Shown piece after piece: positions 32,210 through 41,812 of a stretch of DNA of 49,176 nucleotides. Source of the stretch: Pseudomonadota bacterium (GTDB lineage Bacteria > Pseudomonadota > Gammaproteobacteria > Burkholderiales > Casimicrobiaceae). The notes below the pieces were generated by a model. That model was not told the origin of the DNA. It saw only the letters and a list, made by a program, of their open reading frames with translations, and made no database searches. Position numbers and translations under genes: made by a program. Position 1 is the stretch's first letter. Every line of letters begins with the position of its first letter. Where the stretch lies: contig JAFEDF010000242.1 in NCBI GenBank assembly GCA_018241785.1, positions 1 to 49,176 on the forward strand, read 5' to 3'.

Positions 32210-33277
32210 ATGGGCGTCGATGGCTATCGCTGGCAGATGACCGCTCCGCGCGCACCGCTCGCGCGCGCTGCCGCTCGCTTCGATGCGGCAAAGGACGAGG
32301 TGGTCGTCGCGATCGCCGGATGCGGCGTCTGCCACACCGACCTCGGCTACCTCCACGGCGACGTGCGCACGCAGCACGCACTGCCCCTCGCGCTCGGCCA
32401 CGAGGTGAGCGGCACGGTGGTCGAGGCCGGCGACGATGCGCGCGCGCTGGTCGGCAGCGCGGTGATCGTTCCGGCCGTGCTCCCCTGCGGCACCTGCGAC
32501 GCGTGCCGGCGCGGTCTCGGCACCATCTGCAGCGGCCAGAAGATGCCGGGCAACGACATCGACGGAGGCTTCGCGACGCACATCGTCGTGCCCGCGCGCG
32601 GGCTCTGCGGCGTCGACCGCGCGCGCCTCGAACGCGCAGGCCTCACGCTCGCCGAGGTGGCGATCGTGGCCGATGCGGTGACGACGCCGTACCAGGCGGT
32701 GCGCCGCGCCGGCGTGCGCCCGGGCAGCCTCGCGATCGTCGTCGGTGCCGGAGGAGTGGGCGGGTTCTGCGTGCAGATCGCCCATGCGCTCGGCGCGACC
32801 GTCGTCGCGATCGACGTCGACGCCGGGCGGCTTGCGCTGATCGAGGCGCACGGAGCCGACCTCACGATCGATGCGCGCGGCCGCGACACACGCGCGATCA
32901 AGTCTGCGATCGCGGCGTTCGCAAAGGAGCGCGGCCTGCCGTCGATCGAGTGGCTGATCTTCGAGTGCTCGGGAACCGGCGCCGGCCAGCTCACCGCGTA
33001 CGGATTGCTCGTGCACGGCGCAACGCTTGCCGTCGTCGGCTTCACGATGGAGAAGATCGAGATCCGCCTGTCGAACCTGATGGCGTTCGATGCGCGCGCA
33101 CTCGGCAACTGGGGATGTCCGCCCGAGCACTACCCCGCAGCACTCGACCTCGTCCTCGACCGGCGGATCGACGTGAAGCCGTTCGTCGAATTGCGGCCGC
33201 TCGACGCAGTCAACGAAGTGCTCGCTGCCGCCGACCGGCACGAGCTCCGCGGGCGCGCCGTGCTCGTTCCCGCGTGA
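32210..33277 (+). CDS. had: 6-hydroxycyclohex-1-ene-1-carbonyl-CoA dehydrogenase
   Basis: 355-residue zinc-dependent medium-chain alcohol dehydrogenase. Catalytic zinc ligands are Cys41 (GVCHTD) and His64-Glu65 (LGHEVSG). The structural zinc loop is [15 protein letters not shown], and NAD binds at [15 protein letters not shown]. Alone this family is broad. The assignment rests on position as first gene of an operon with oah, dch and bcrCBAD, where Had oxidises the 6-hydroxy intermediate to 6-oxocyclohexene-carbonyl-CoA. The end is 15 bases before the oah start. Expression is probably FNR-activated from the box at 32063. Confidence 0.9.
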   Translation: MGVDGYRWQMTAPRAPLARAAARFDAAKDEVVVAIAGCGVCHTDLGYLHGDVRTQHALPLALGHEVSGTVVEAGDDARALVGSAVIVPAVLPCGTCDACRRGLGTICSGQKMPGNDIDGGFATHIVVPARGLCGVDRARLERAGLTLAEVAIVADAVTTPYQAVRRAGVRPGSLAIVVGAGGVGGFCVQIAHALGATVVAIDVDAGRLALIEAHGADLTIDARGRDTRAIKSAIAAFAKERGLPSIEWLIFECSGTGAGQLTAYGLLVHGATLAVVGFTMEKIEIRLSNLMAFDARALGNWGCPPEHYPAALDLVLDRRIDVKPFVELRPLDAVNEVLAAADRHELRGRAVLVPA

Positions 33278-33291
33278 CCGTGGAGATCGCG

Positions 33292-34422
33292 ATGATGAAC
33301 GCCCTCGATGCGCGCGTGCCGGCAGATGGCCTGCATTCGCACGATCTCGCCGACGACTTCAGGCGTCCCGGGGTGCGCTACGAGCTGAAGCCCGCGCGCA
33401 GGCCCGATGGCACCGCGGTTGCCGGCCTTTGGAACGCGTGGATCACGCTCGACAACCCGGCGCAGCTCAACTCGTACACGACCGAGATGGTGAAGGGAGT
33501 GATCCTCGCCTTTCGCGCCGCGTCGAACGCGCGCGACGTCAACTGCGTCGTGTTCACCGGCGCCGGCGACCGCGCGTTCTGCACCGGGGGCAACACGAAG
33601 GAATACGCCGAGTACTACGCCGGGAGGCCGCAGGAGTACCGGCAGTACATGCGCCTGTTCAACGACATGGTGTCGTCGATCCTGGCCTGCGACAAGCCCG
33701 TCGTCTGCCGCGTCAACGGAATGCGCATCGGCGGCGGCCAGGAGATCGGCATGGCGTGCGATTTCTCGATCGCGCAGGACCTCGCGCGCTTCGGCCAGGC
33801 GGGGCCGAAGCACGGCTCGGCGCCGATCGGGGGCGCGACCGATTTCCTGCCGGTGATCCTCGGCGCCGAGCGCGCAATGGTCGCCGGCGTGCTGTGCGAG
33901 CCCTTCTCGGCGCACAAGGCCTACCACTGGGGCATGCTCTCCGATCTCGCCCCGGCACTCAGGGTCGACGGAGCGTTCGTCGCCAATCCCCTCGTCGAGA
34001 CGCAGCGCCTCGTCGACGGCGACGGGCGGTGGGTGTTCGGCGAGCCGAAGACCGGCGACGCCGCGCGCGAGGCGAAGGCGCAGCTCGCGCGCGGCAGCGT
34101 CGATCTCGCGCGCCTCGACGAGCGCGTCGACGCGCTCTGCGCGAAGCTCCTGCTCACGTTTCCGGAATGCACGACGAAGACGCTCGAGGAGCTTCGCAAG
34201 CCCAAGCTCGACGCCTGGAACCGCAACAAGGAGAACTCGCGCGCGTGGCTTGCGCTCAACATGGTGACCGAGGCGCGCGCCGGCTTCACCGCGTTCAATT
34301 CGGGGGCGAAGGATGGTCGCGAGGTCGACTTCGTGCTCCTGCGGCGGCGACTCGCCGCCGGAGAGGGCTGGGACGGTACGCTGTGCGAATCGATCCAGCC
34401 GGGCCGGCCGGCCGAGGATTAG
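33292..34422 (+). CDS. oah: 6-oxocyclohex-1-ene-1-carbonyl-CoA hydrolase (ring opening)
   Basis: 376-residue crotonase-superfamily enzyme that adds water and cleaves the alicyclic ring, giving 3-hydroxypimeloyl-CoA. The length agrees with the Thauera enzyme (about 377). Landmarks are WITLDNPAQLNSYTTEM, the oxyanion region FTGAGDRAFCTGGNTKEYAE, and VNGMRIGGGQEIGMACDFSI. A C-terminal extension (LTFPECTTKTLEELRKPKL) is typical of Oah and absent from ordinary enoyl-CoA hydratases. GGAG sits six bases before the ATG at 33292; a second ATG follows directly. It is followed three bases later by dch. Confidence 0.93.
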   Translation: MMNALDARVPADGLHSHDLADDFRRPGVRYELKPARRPDGTAVAGLWNAWITLDNPAQLNSYTTEMVKGVILAFRAASNARDVNCVVFTGAGDRAFCTGGNTKEYAEYYAGRPQEYRQYMRLFNDMVSSILACDKPVVCRVNGMRIGGGQEIGMACDFSIAQDLARFGQAGPKHGSAPIGGATDFLPVILGAERAMVAGVLCEPFSAHKAYHWGMLSDLAPALRVDGAFVANPLVETQRLVDGDGRWVFGEPKTGDAAREAKAQLARGSVDLARLDERVDALCAKLLLTFPECTTKTLEELRKPKLDAWNRNKENSRAWLALNMVTEARAGFTAFNSGAKDGREVDFVLLRRRLAAGEGWDGTLCESIQPGRPAED

Positions 34423-34425
34423 ACG

Positions 34426-35199
34426 ATGGAAACGGCTTCGCCGCTGAGGGTCAGGACCGAGCGCGACGGAGGGCTCCTGCACGTCACGCTCGCGCGTCCG
34501 AAGGCGAACCTCGTCGACGCCGCGATGATTGCAGCGCTCACCGCGGCCTTTCGCGCCGGCAGGAACACGCCGCAGCTTCGCGGCGTCCTCCTCGACGCCG
34601 AAGGGCCGCACTTCAGCTTCGGGGCGAGCGTCGAGGAGCACGCTGCCGAGCGCTGCGCGGCCCTGCTCGAGTCGCTGCACGCGCTCATTCTAGCCATGCT
34701 CGAGTTTCCGGTGCCGATCCTCGTCGCCGCGCGCGGCCAATGCCTCGGCGGGGGTCTCGAACTGGCACTGGCCGGGAGCCTCATTTTCGCCGCACCCGAC
34801 GCGCAGCTCGGCCAGCCCGAGACGAAGCTCGGAGTGTTCGCGCCGGCGGCGTCGTGCCTCCTTCCGCGCCGCGTCGGGCAGCCTGCGGCCGAGGACCTGC
34901 TCGTCTCCGGACGCTCGCTCGGCGGCACCGAGGCGAAGGCGATCGGCCTCGTCGATGCGCTCGCCGACGACCCCGGGAACGCGGCGCTCGCGTATTTCGA
35001 AACGCATCTCGCACCGAAAAGCGCGGCGGCCGTCGTCCACGCCCTCGCGGCCGTCCGCGCACCGGTCGTCGCCGAGACGAAGACGCGCCTCGCCGAGGTG
35101 ACCGCTCTGTATGTCGACCGGCTGATGCGGACGCACGACGCCAACGAGGGCATCGCGGCGTTCGTCGCGCACCGGCCGGCGCGTTGGGAGCACCGCTGA
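34426..35199 (+). CDS. dch: Cyclohexa-1,5-diene-1-carbonyl-CoA hydratase
   Basis: 257-residue crotonase-fold hydratase that adds water to the dienoyl-CoA product of benzoyl-CoA reductase. Visible family parts are VTLARPKANLVDAAMI, the first oxyanion segment FSFGASVEEH and the second QCLGGGLELALAG. The length equals that of known Dch proteins. Its TGA overlaps the bcrC ATG by one base. Order and spacing in the had-oah-dch-bcr series support the assignment over a generic enoyl-CoA hydratase. Confidence 0.93.
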   Translation: METASPLRVRTERDGGLLHVTLARPKANLVDAAMIAALTAAFRAGRNTPQLRGVLLDAEGPHFSFGASVEEHAAERCAALLESLHALILAMLEFPVPILVAARGQCLGGGLELALAGSLIFAAPDAQLGQPETKLGVFAPAASCLLPRRVGQPAAEDLLVSGRSLGGTEAKAIGLVDALADDPGNAALAYFETHLAPKSAAAVVHALAAVRAPVVAETKTRLAEVTALYVDRLMRTHDANEGIAAFVAHRPARWEHR

Positions 35200-36377
35200 T
35201 GGACGAGCGAACCTCGGTCGCCACGATCGTCGCACGCTGCCAGGCGCTCTACGACGACCTCGATTTCAAAGCGGTCAAGGCATGGAAAGCCGCCGCACCG
35301 GGACGCCGCGCGATCGGCTACATGCCGATCTACGTGCCGCGCGAGCTCGTCCATGCTGCGGGGATGCTCGCCGTCGGCATCTTTGGCGGCGGCGACCAGC
35401 TCGAGGTGATCCAGGGCGACGCCTACTACCAGAGCTACATCTGCCGGATCCCGCGCTCGACGATCGAGCTCGGCCTCACCGGACGGCTCGACTGCCTCGA
35501 CGGCATGCTGTTCCCGTCGATCTGCGACGTGATCCGCAACCTCTCCGGCATGTGGCAGGTGAAGTTTCCCGGGAAGTTCGTCCGCTACGTCGACCTGCCG
35601 CAGAACTACGACGACGCGGTCGGTGGCGCGTTCTACCGGTCCGAGCTCGCAAAGCTGATGGACGAGCTCGGCGAGCTTCGCGGCAACCCGATCACCGACG
35701 GCGAGCTCCGCGCGTCGATCGCGATCCACAACGAGAACCGCAGCGCGGTGCGCGCGCTCTACGCCTACCGCTCCGAGAAGCCGTGGCAGGCGCCGACCTC
35801 CGAGGTCTACCTCGTCCTCCGCGCGGGGATGGTGCTTCCCCCCGACGAGCATACGCAGCTCGTGCGCGACTACCTCGCCGCCACCGAGGCCGCGCCGCGC
35901 GCGAAGCGCGACAACGCGCGCATCGTGCTCACCGGAGCATTCTGCGAGCAGCCCCCGCTGGGACTCATCAAGTCGATCGAAATGGCCGGATGCTACATCG
36001 TCGACGACGACTTCCTGCTCGCCACGCGCTGGCTGCAATCCGGCGTCGCGACCGACGGCGATCCGCTCGAGGCGCTCGCGAGCGCGTTCCTGCACCATTC
36101 GGTATCGACCGCCGCGCGCTACGACATGCGACGCGAGGACAAGGGGGCGTACCTGCTCGAGCAGGTGCGTACGCGGCGTGCCGAAGGGGTGATCTTCGCG
36201 GCGCCGTCGTTCTGCGACCCGGCGCTCCTCGAGCGTCCGATGCTGCAGGACGTCCTCGCACGGCACGACATCCCCTACACGGCGTTCAAGTACGCCGAGA
36301 ACACCGGCCAGATGGCGCCGATCCGCGAGCAGGCCGGCACTTTCGCCGATTCCATCAAACTCTGGAACGCCGCATGA
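35199..36377 (+). CDS. bcrC: Class I benzoyl-CoA reductase, subunit C (gamma)
   Basis: 392-residue protein of the HgdB/FldB-like dehydratase fold. With BcrB it forms the module that binds benzoyl-CoA and [4Fe-4S] clusters in the ATP-driven ring-reducing enzyme. Landmarks are IGYMPIYVPRELVHAAG, YICRIPRSTIELG, FPSICDVIRNLSG and VLTGAFCEQPPLGLI. The size fits Thauera BcrC (about 384). The stop overlaps the bcrB ATG (ATGA). The sequence looks like the Bcr (Thauera) branch because it has BcrCBAD order and a 2[4Fe-4S] ferredoxin gene at the end. The Bzd (Azoarcus) branch is the alternative to exclude. Confidence 0.93.
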   Translation: MDERTSVATIVARCQALYDDLDFKAVKAWKAAAPGRRAIGYMPIYVPRELVHAAGMLAVGIFGGGDQLEVIQGDAYYQSYICRIPRSTIELGLTGRLDCLDGMLFPSICDVIRNLSGMWQVKFPGKFVRYVDLPQNYDDAVGGAFYRSELAKLMDELGELRGNPITDGELRASIAIHNENRSAVRALYAYRSEKPWQAPTSEVYLVLRAGMVLPPDEHTQLVRDYLAATEAAPRAKRDNARIVLTGAFCEQPPLGLIKSIEMAGCYIVDDDFLLATRWLQSGVATDGDPLEALASAFLHHSVSTAARYDMRREDKGAYLLEQVRTRRAEGVIFAAPSFCDPALLERPMLQDVLARHDIPYTAFKYAENTGQMAPIREQAGTFADSIKLWNAA

Positions 36378-37663
36378 GCCCAGTCGCCGAGCGCCAGGTG
36401 GTCAAGGAGAACGCGATGTGGCTCCAGAAGGAGCTCATCAACCGCAACTACCGTGAGCTCGCGACGGCGCGCGAGACCGGCCGCAAGGTGTCGGCGACGT
36501 TCGTCCCGGGCAACCTGAACGAGCTCCTGATGTGCTTCGACTTCGCGCGCAGCCTCCCCGAGACCAACGCGCTGCAGAACGGGCTGCGCAAGAAATCCGG
36601 CAAGCTCATCATGGACGCCGAGCGCGACGGCCAGTCGGAGGACGTGTGCACTTACGTCAAGGCCGACCTCGGCATGATGCTGGGCGGCGAGGTCGGCCCG
36701 ACCGGCGAGGCGCTGCCGCGCCCGGACGTGCTGCTCCTCTCCTACACCGGCTGCTTCACGTTCATGAAGTGGTTCGAGCTGATCCGCCACCGCTACGGGT
36801 GCGAGACGGTGATGCTGCACGTCCCCTATCAGGGCGAGGGGAAGGTTTCCCCCGGCATGCGCGACTACGTCGTCAAGCAGCTCAGGGAGACGGTGATCCC
36901 GGCGCTCGAGCGGATCTCGGGCAAGCGCTTCGACATCGACCGGCTGCGCGAGTACATGCGCGAATCGCAGAAGGCCGAGGACGACCTCGTCGCCGTGCTG
37001 CAGTCGGCGAAGCATCGCCCGTCGCCGATCGACGGCTACTTCGGCGCCGTCTACTACATCGGGCCGATCTTCACGGCGTTTCGCGGGCTCCCCGAGGCGA
37101 GCGAATACTACCGGGTGCTGCGCGCCGAGGTCGACGAGCGCATCCGCGAGGGCAAGGGCCCGGTGACCCCCGACGGCGACATGGGCGAGGAGAAGTACCG
37201 GCTGGTCGTCGAGGGGCCGCCGAACTGGACGAGCTTCCGCGACTTCTGGAAGATGTTCTACGACGAAGGCGCAGTCGTCGTCGCGTCGACCTATTCGAAG
37301 GTCGGAGGCGTCTACGACTTCGGCTTCCGCCACGACGCAGACCACCCGCTCGAATCGCTCGCCGAGTACTGCCTCGGCTGCTACACGAACCTCAACCTGC
37401 CGTCGCGGATCGACATGATCTGCCGCTACATCGACGAGTATCAGGCCGACGGGCTCCTCATCAACTCGATCAAGAGCTGCAACAGCTTCTCGGCGGGTCA
37501 GCTCCTCATCCTGCGCGAAGTCGAGCAGCGGACCGGCAGGCCGGCGGCATTCATCGAGACCGACCTCGTCGACCCGCGCTACTTCTCGGCCGCGAACGTG
37601 AAGAACCGGCTCGAGAGCTACTTCCAGATGGTGCGCCAGAAGCGGTCGGCGCAGGTCCACTGA
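36374..37663 (+). CDS. bcrB: Class I benzoyl-CoA reductase, subunit B (beta)
   Basis: 429-residue HgdB-like subunit, close to the roughly 434 residues of Thauera BcrB. Conserved segments include FVPGNLNELLMCFDFARSLP, LSYTGCFTFMKWFELI, EYCLGCYTNLNLPSRID and INSIKSCNSFSAGQ, whose Cys are candidate iron-sulfur ligands. It pairs with BcrC as the catalytic half of the enzyme. The start is coupled to bcrC by an ATGA overlap, and bcrA follows after nine bases. Confidence 0.94.
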   Translation: MSPVAERQVVKENAMWLQKELINRNYRELATARETGRKVSATFVPGNLNELLMCFDFARSLPETNALQNGLRKKSGKLIMDAERDGQSEDVCTYVKADLGMMLGGEVGPTGEALPRPDVLLLSYTGCFTFMKWFELIRHRYGCETVMLHVPYQGEGKVSPGMRDYVVKQLRETVIPALERISGKRFDIDRLREYMRESQKAEDDLVAVLQSAKHRPSPIDGYFGAVYYIGPIFTAFRGLPEASEYYRVLRAEVDERIREGKGPVTPDGDMGEEKYRLVVEGPPNWTSFRDFWKMFYDEGAVVVASTYSKVGGVYDFGFRHDADHPLESLAEYCLGCYTNLNLPSRIDMICRYIDEYQADGLLINSIKSCNSFSAGQLLILREVEQRTGRPAAFIETDLVDPRYFSAANVKNRLESYFQMVRQKRSAQVH

Positions 37664-37672
37664 GCCGCCGCC

Positions 37673-39013
37673 ATGCGCTGCTTCGTCGGCATCGATCTCG
37701 GCTCGACGACGACCAAGGCGGTCGTCATCGACGAGGACAGGCGCGTGCTCGGCCGCGGCATCACCAACTCGCGCTCGAACTACGACACCGCCGCAGCGGT
37801 CGCGAAGCAGGAGGCGCTCGTCAACGGACGCTTCTGCCTGTTCCGCGAGGCGCTTGCGGGGAGCGGCGCGCTCGGCGGCGCCCTCGACGCCTTTCTCGCC
37901 GAGCTCGAGCGTGCGTTCCGCCTCGAGCAGTATCTCGAGCAGCTTGCCGACCTCGAGCAGACCTGCCTGCGCAACGCCGACGCGGGCCGCTTCGGTGAAC
38001 GCGCGCGCGCGGTCGCCGAAGCGCTCGGCGCAGTGTTCGCACGGCTGCGGGAAGGCGCACCCGCGCTCTTCGCGGCCGGCGCAAGGCGCAAATCGGACTT
38101 CTTCCGCGATATCGCGGGAAGCCAGTATCTCGCCGTCGGAGAAACCGTCGCCAGGGAAGCCGGAATCGCCTACGACAGCCTGCTCAACGTGTTCGACCGC
38201 TCGATCATCGAAGTCGAGAACCGCGTCTACGAAGGCTCGATCCGCGGGCACCTCCTTGCCGCGCTCGAGCGCACCTTCGCCGCGCTTCCGGGCACCGCTT
38301 TGCAGCGCGCTGCCGTCGAGGCGCCGATCCGCGGCGTACTCGACGCCGAGCTCGAGGAGACCTACGTCGTCGGCACCGGCTACGGCCGCGCACGGCTGCC
38401 GTTCTCGAAGGAGCACATCCGCTCGGAGATCCTCTGTCATGGCCTCGGCGCCCACGTGATGTACCCGGATACGGCGACCGTACTCGACATCGGGGGGCAG
38501 GACACCAAGGCCATCCAGGTCGACCGCGCCGGCATCGTCGAGAGCTTCCAGATGAACGATCGCTGCGCGGCGGGCTGCGGACGCTATCTCGGCTACATCG
38601 CCGACGAGATGAACATGGGGCTGCACGAGCTGGGGCCGCTCGCGATGCAGTCGACGCGCACCGTCCGCATCAACTCGACCTGCACGGTGTTCGCCGGCGC
38701 CGAGCTCCGCGATCGCCTCGCGCTCGGCGAGCGGCGCGAGGACATCATCGCAGGGCTCCACCGCGCGATCGTGCTGCGCGCGATGTCGATCCTCGCGCGC
38801 TCGGGCGGCGTGCGCGACCAGTTCACGTTCACTGGAGGGGTCGCGAAGAACGAGGCCGCCGTCAAGGCGCTGCGCGACCTCGTCGCCGAGAACTACGGCA
38901 CGGTAACCCTCAACATCGATCCGGACTCGATCTACACCGGGGCGCTCGGCGGCGCGACGTTCGCCTGGCGCGCGGTCGTCGAGGAAGGCCGGACCGCCGA
39001 GGCAAGGCCATGA
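37673..39013 (+). CDS. bcrA: Class I benzoyl-CoA reductase, ATPase subunit A (alpha)
   Basis: 446-residue ASKHA-fold ATPase of the BadF/BadG/HgdC family. The phosphate-binding start is [17 protein letters not shown], and the second nucleotide segment is [35 protein letters not shown] and [12 protein letters not shown] supply Cys for the [4Fe-4S] cluster bridged with BcrD. Compared with BcrD it carries a long insertion (about residues 55-230) typical of BcrA. ATP hydrolysis here drives electron transfer to the BcrBC half at very low potential. Its last bases overlap the bcrD start (ATGA). Confidence 0.94.
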   Translation: MRCFVGIDLGSTTTKAVVIDEDRRVLGRGITNSRSNYDTAAAVAKQEALVNGRFCLFREALAGSGALGGALDAFLAELERAFRLEQYLEQLADLEQTCLRNADAGRFGERARAVAEALGAVFARLREGAPALFAAGARRKSDFFRDIAGSQYLAVGETVAREAGIAYDSLLNVFDRSIIEVENRVYEGSIRGHLLAALERTFAALPGTALQRAAVEAPIRGVLDAELEETYVVGTGYGRARLPFSKEHIRSEILCHGLGAHVMYPDTATVLDIGGQDTKAIQVDRAGIVESFQMNDRCAAGCGRYLGYIADEMNMGLHELGPLAMQSTRTVRINSTCTVFAGAELRDRLALGERREDIIAGLHRAIVLRAMSILARSGGVRDQFTFTGGVAKNEAAVKALRDLVAENYGTVTLNIDPDSIYTGALGGATFAWRAVVEEGRTAEARP

Positions 39014-39840
39014 CGCGAACGATCGGCATCGACGTGGGCTCGGGCGCCGTCAAGAGCGTCCTCTTCGACGTCACCGGCGGCGAGCCGCGCTGGCTCGCGA
39101 AGCGCTGCGAGCGCATCCGAAGGCGTGACCCGATGGAGCTCGCGCGCGCAGGCTGCGAGGGGGTCCTCGCCGACGCCAACCTCGATCGCAGCGACGTCGA
39201 CTACGTCGCCACGACCGGCGAGGGTGAGAACGTGGCGTTCGCGACCGGGCACTTCTATTCGATGACGACCCACGCGCGCGGCGGCGTCTACCTGCAGCCG
39301 GACGTCGGCGCCGTCGTCGACATCGGCGCGCTCAATGGCCGCGCGATCCGCGTCGACCCGCGCGGCAAGGTGCTCTCGTACAAGATGACGAGCCAGTGCG
39401 CATCGGGCTCGGGCCAGTTCCTCGAGAACATCGCGCGCTACCTCGGCGTCGCCGTCGAGGAGATCGGGCCGCTGTCGCAGACCTCGAAGCAGCCCGAGAA
39501 GTGCAGCTCGATCTGCGCCGTCCTCGCCGAGACCGACGTCATCAACATGGTCTCGCGTGGCATCGCCACCCCCGACGTGCTGAAGGGCATCCACCTGTCG
39601 ATGGCGGCGCGCATCGTCAAGCTCCTCAAGGTGACCGGGATCCGCGACGGGGTGGCGCTCATCACCGGGGGCCTTGCGCTCGATTCCGGCCTCGTCGCGG
39701 CGATCGGCGAGGAACTCGTCGTCGAGAAGGCCGGCGTCACCGCGGTGAGCCATCCGGATTCGATCTACGCCGGCGCGATCGGCGCTGCGCTGTGGGGTGC
39801 GTTCAGGCACCAGCGGTTCGCCGACGCGGCGGCCGCCTGA
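39010..39840 (+). CDS. bcrD: Class I benzoyl-CoA reductase, ATPase subunit D (delta)
   Basis: 276-residue short ASKHA ATPase that forms the activator half with Bcr[18 protein letters not shown] is the phosphate loop, and [17 protein letters not shown] the second nucleotide segment. [20 protein letters not shown] and [15 protein letters not shown] hold the Cys of the bridging [4Fe-4S] cluster. The length matches Thauera BcrD (about 282). It is the last reductase gene, 42 bases before the ferredoxin. Confidence 0.94.
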   Translation: MTRTIGIDVGSGAVKSVLFDVTGGEPRWLAKRCERIRRRDPMELARAGCEGVLADANLDRSDVDYVATTGEGENVAFATGHFYSMTTHARGGVYLQPDVGAVVDIGALNGRAIRVDPRGKVLSYKMTSQCASGSGQFLENIARYLGVAVEEIGPLSQTSKQPEKCSSICAVLAETDVINMVSRGIATPDVLKGIHLSMAARIVKLLKVTGIRDGVALITGGLALDSGLVAAIGEELVVEKAGVTAVSHPDSIYAGAIGAALWGAFRHQRFADAAAA

Positions 39841-39882
39841 TTCCGGCGCGGACGGCGCCGCAAAGACCGAGGAGAAACCCCG

Positions 39883-40128
39883 ATGGCCCTCACGATCAAC
39901 GAGAACTGCACCGCCTGCGACGCCTGCAGGCCGGTGTGCCCGAACGAAGCGATCGCCGTCGGCGATCCGATCTACGTGATCGATCCGCTGCGCTGCACCG
40001 AGTGCGTCGGCGCCGAGGACGAGCCGCAGTGCCGTCTCGCGTGCCCGGTCGACTGCATCGTCCAGCATCCCGACTTCCGGGAGTCGCGCGAAGAGCTGCT
40101 CGCGAAGTACGAGTCGCTGCACGTCTGA
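39883..40128 (+). CDS. fdx: 2[4Fe-4S] ferredoxin for benzoyl-CoA reductase
   Basis: 81-residue low-potential ferredoxin, the same length as the Thauera aromatica electron donor of benzoyl-CoA reductase. The first cluster motif is Cys9-x2-Cys12-x2-Cys15-x3-Cys19. The second has the extended Chromatium-type spacing Cys38-x2-Cys41-x8-Cys50-x3-Cys54, followed by a helical tail. GAGGAG lies eight bases before the ATG. It should be reduced by KorAB, encoded at the other end of the region, and deliver electrons to BcrAD. Confidence 0.94.
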   Translation: MALTINENCTACDACRPVCPNEAIAVGDPIYVIDPLRCTECVGAEDEPQCRLACPVDCIVQHPDFRESREELLAKYESLHV

Positions 40129-40160
40129 GGCAGCGCGGGTGGCGCGGGCCCGGGCAGTGT

Positions 40161-40206
40161 CATGCGCAGCACCCCGATAGCCGTTCATGCGCAGCGCCGG
40201 TATCGG
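40161..40206. repeat. Direct repeat and imperfect stem-loop after fdx
   Basis: CATGCGCAGC occurs at 40161-40170 and again at 40186-40195. The second copy forms most of the loop between CCGATAGCCG (40174-40183) and CCGGTATCGG (40197-40206), which pair at eight of ten positions. The element lies between the ends of fdx and the leftward GNAT gene, so it may terminate transcription from both sides, although there is no T-run. The rest of the 95-base gap shows nothing else. Confidence 0.4.
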
Positions 40207-40223
40207 CCCCGGGGGCGTCCGGC

Positions 40224-41240
40224 TCAGAGCGCGCGGACGAAGGGAATGCTCTGCGCCGGCGCAAACCCGATCGCGTAGAGAAAACCGAGGAGCGCGAGGT
40301 CGCGCGGCGCCACCATCGTCTCGACGCGCTCGACCCTGAGAGCGCCGAGGTTCGCGAAGAGTTGCGAGACGAGCGCGTGGCCGATCCCCCCGCGACGCCG
40401 CTCCGGGTGCACGCCGATCGTGTCGAGCACGGCCACGGGTGCCGTGCGGCCGAACTCGCCGATGTCGACGCGCGCAGTGGCGAACCCCGCCGCGGCGCCG
40501 TCGCGCCGCGCGATCAGCGACACGCGGATCGCCGAATCGCGCAACGCCTCGTCCAGCCTGCGCCGCATGTAGGCTTCGCGATCGCGACCGGTGATCGCGC
40601 GGTCGATGAACAGCACGTCGGCAAGGTCTCCCTCCTCCATCGCGCAGATCTCGGCTCCGTCCCGCGCGAGGCGCTCGAAATCGTTCGACGCGCCCGCCGC
40701 GTAGCGTTGCTCGCGCTCGGATGCCCCGTCGTTCGCGGCGGCAGCCGCCGGGACCGCGTCGCGCGCTTCGGCGTAGGCGCCGCCCTCGACCGGACAGTCG
40801 ACGATGTGGTTTGGCGCGAGGGCAAAGCCGCCCTCGTCGAGCCAGCGCAGGAGCGCGTGGTCGCGCCACGCTGCCTGCGTCCGCAACTCGGTGAGCTCGT
40901 GCCGCCGCGCGACCTCGATCAGCGAATCGAGCATGCGGCGTCCGAGGCCGGCACCCTTGGCGTCGTGCCGCACGCCGATCGCCTCGATCCACAGCGACCG
41001 TCCAGGCTGCCCGAATTCACCGTCGAGGATCCTCCCGAGGAGATACCCGGTGACGGCCTCGCCATCGTCGACCGCGAGCTGGACGTGCCACGCCGGCTCA
41101 CGCAGCGCGGCAGCGAGCCTGCGCTCGAAGTACGGGCGCCGCGACACCCCTTCGGCGAATGCGTCGATCGAAACCACCGCGTCGAGGTCGGCCTCGACGA
41201 GAGGCCTCACCCTCGTCTGGCGGGACAGGACGCCCTCCAT
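40224..41240 (-). CDS. Tandem-domain GNAT acetyltransferase
   Basis: 338-residue protein with two GNAT folds. The N-terminal one runs from VRPLVEADLDAVVSID with acetyl-CoA loop GVRHDAKGAGLGRRML. The C-terminal one runs from AMEEGDLADVLFIDRAITG with loop GVHPERRRGGIGHALV. Both share an ID-x(n)-R-x2-Y-x-RRL-x2-AL pattern, so they arose by duplication. The middle segment (about 140-195) is low-complexity. The start at 41240 lies 10 bases after the hemerythrin stop; an in-frame ATG at 41270 would overlap that gene. It is likely cotranscribed with the hemerythrin gene. The acetyl acceptor is unknown. Confidence 0.82.
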   Translation of the reverse strand: MEGVLSRQTRVRPLVEADLDAVVSIDAFAEGVSRRPYFERRLAAALREPAWHVQLAVDDGEAVTGYLLGRILDGEFGQPGRSLWIEAIGVRHDAKGAGLGRRMLDSLIEVARRHELTELRTQAAWRDHALLRWLDEGGFALAPNHIVDCPVEGGAYAEARDAVPAAAAANDGASEREQRYAAGASNDFERLARDGAEICAMEEGDLADVLFIDRAITGRDREAYMRRRLDEALRDSAIRVSLIARRDGAAAGFATARVDIGEFGRTAPVAVLDTIGVHPERRRGGIGHALVSQLFANLGALRVERVETMVAPRDLALLGFLYAIGFAPAQSIPFVRAL

Positions 41241-41250
41241 TCGGCCCGTT

Positions 41251-41745
41251 TCAGGACGACGCGTAGGCAAGCGTGAGCTCGCGATCGGCCGCCTCGTCGA
41301 AGAGGTCCTCGACCTGCGGCAGCAACGCCATCGACTCCTTGCTGATGTGCGCGGACTCGCGCTCGGCGAGCTCGAGCGCGAGACGCTTCAGGCTCGCCCG
41401 CTCGTCTTGCCCGAGGCTTCCGCCGGGCGCTCGCCTCGCGAGCGGGACGAGCTCGCCGGCAACGGCGCGGATCATCCTGTGCTCCTCGGTCAGCAGGTCG
41501 GCGAGGTCGTCGCCGCCCGCATCGCGCAGCCGCGGAAAGATCTCGCTCTCCTCGAATCCGAAGTGGCGCGCGAGATCGAGCTCGATGTGCCGCACGATGG
41601 CCGGTGCGATCGCGGCGAGCGCAGCGTCGGCTCGATCGCCCGCGCCGGCCGGGCCGCCGACCGCGAGCTCGATGCGATCGATCAGCTCGAGATTGGCCCG
41701 ATGGTCGTCATCGAGCATGCGATTCACCTGACGTTCGAAATTCAT
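41251..41745 (-). CDS. Hemerythrin-like (HHE) domain protein
   Basis: 164-residue four-helix protein. Candidate di-iron ligands in order are His in LDDDHRANLEL, His-x(n)-His-x3-Glu in IELDLARHFGFEESEIF, Glu-His in LLTEEHRMIRA and His in RESAHISKE. Such proteins bind oxygen or NO or help repair iron-sulfur centres damaged by them (YtfE/DnrN-like members). The start MNFERQ at 41745 is where the domain begins; a longer start at 41787 has no support. An FNR-like box with a -10 hexamer lies upstream, so induction under low oxygen or NO is likely. Confidence 0.85.
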   Translation of the reverse strand: MNFERQVNRMLDDDHRANLELIDRIELAVGGPAGAGDRADAALAAIAPAIVRHIELDLARHFGFEESEIFPRLRDAGGDDLADLLTEEHRMIRAVAGELVPLARRAPGGSLGQDERASLKRLALELAERESAHISKESMALLPQVEDLFDEAADRELTLAYASS

Positions 41746-41812
41746 CGGCGACCCCGGCTGTCGATCGTGTGGCCGGCGCGCGCGCAATGACGTGCGTTCC
41801 GGCGGTCACCGC

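Noticed and set aside
36275..38761. 828-codon open frame antisense to bcrB and bcrA
   Set aside because: It crosses two well-supported reductase genes and shows no family similarity.
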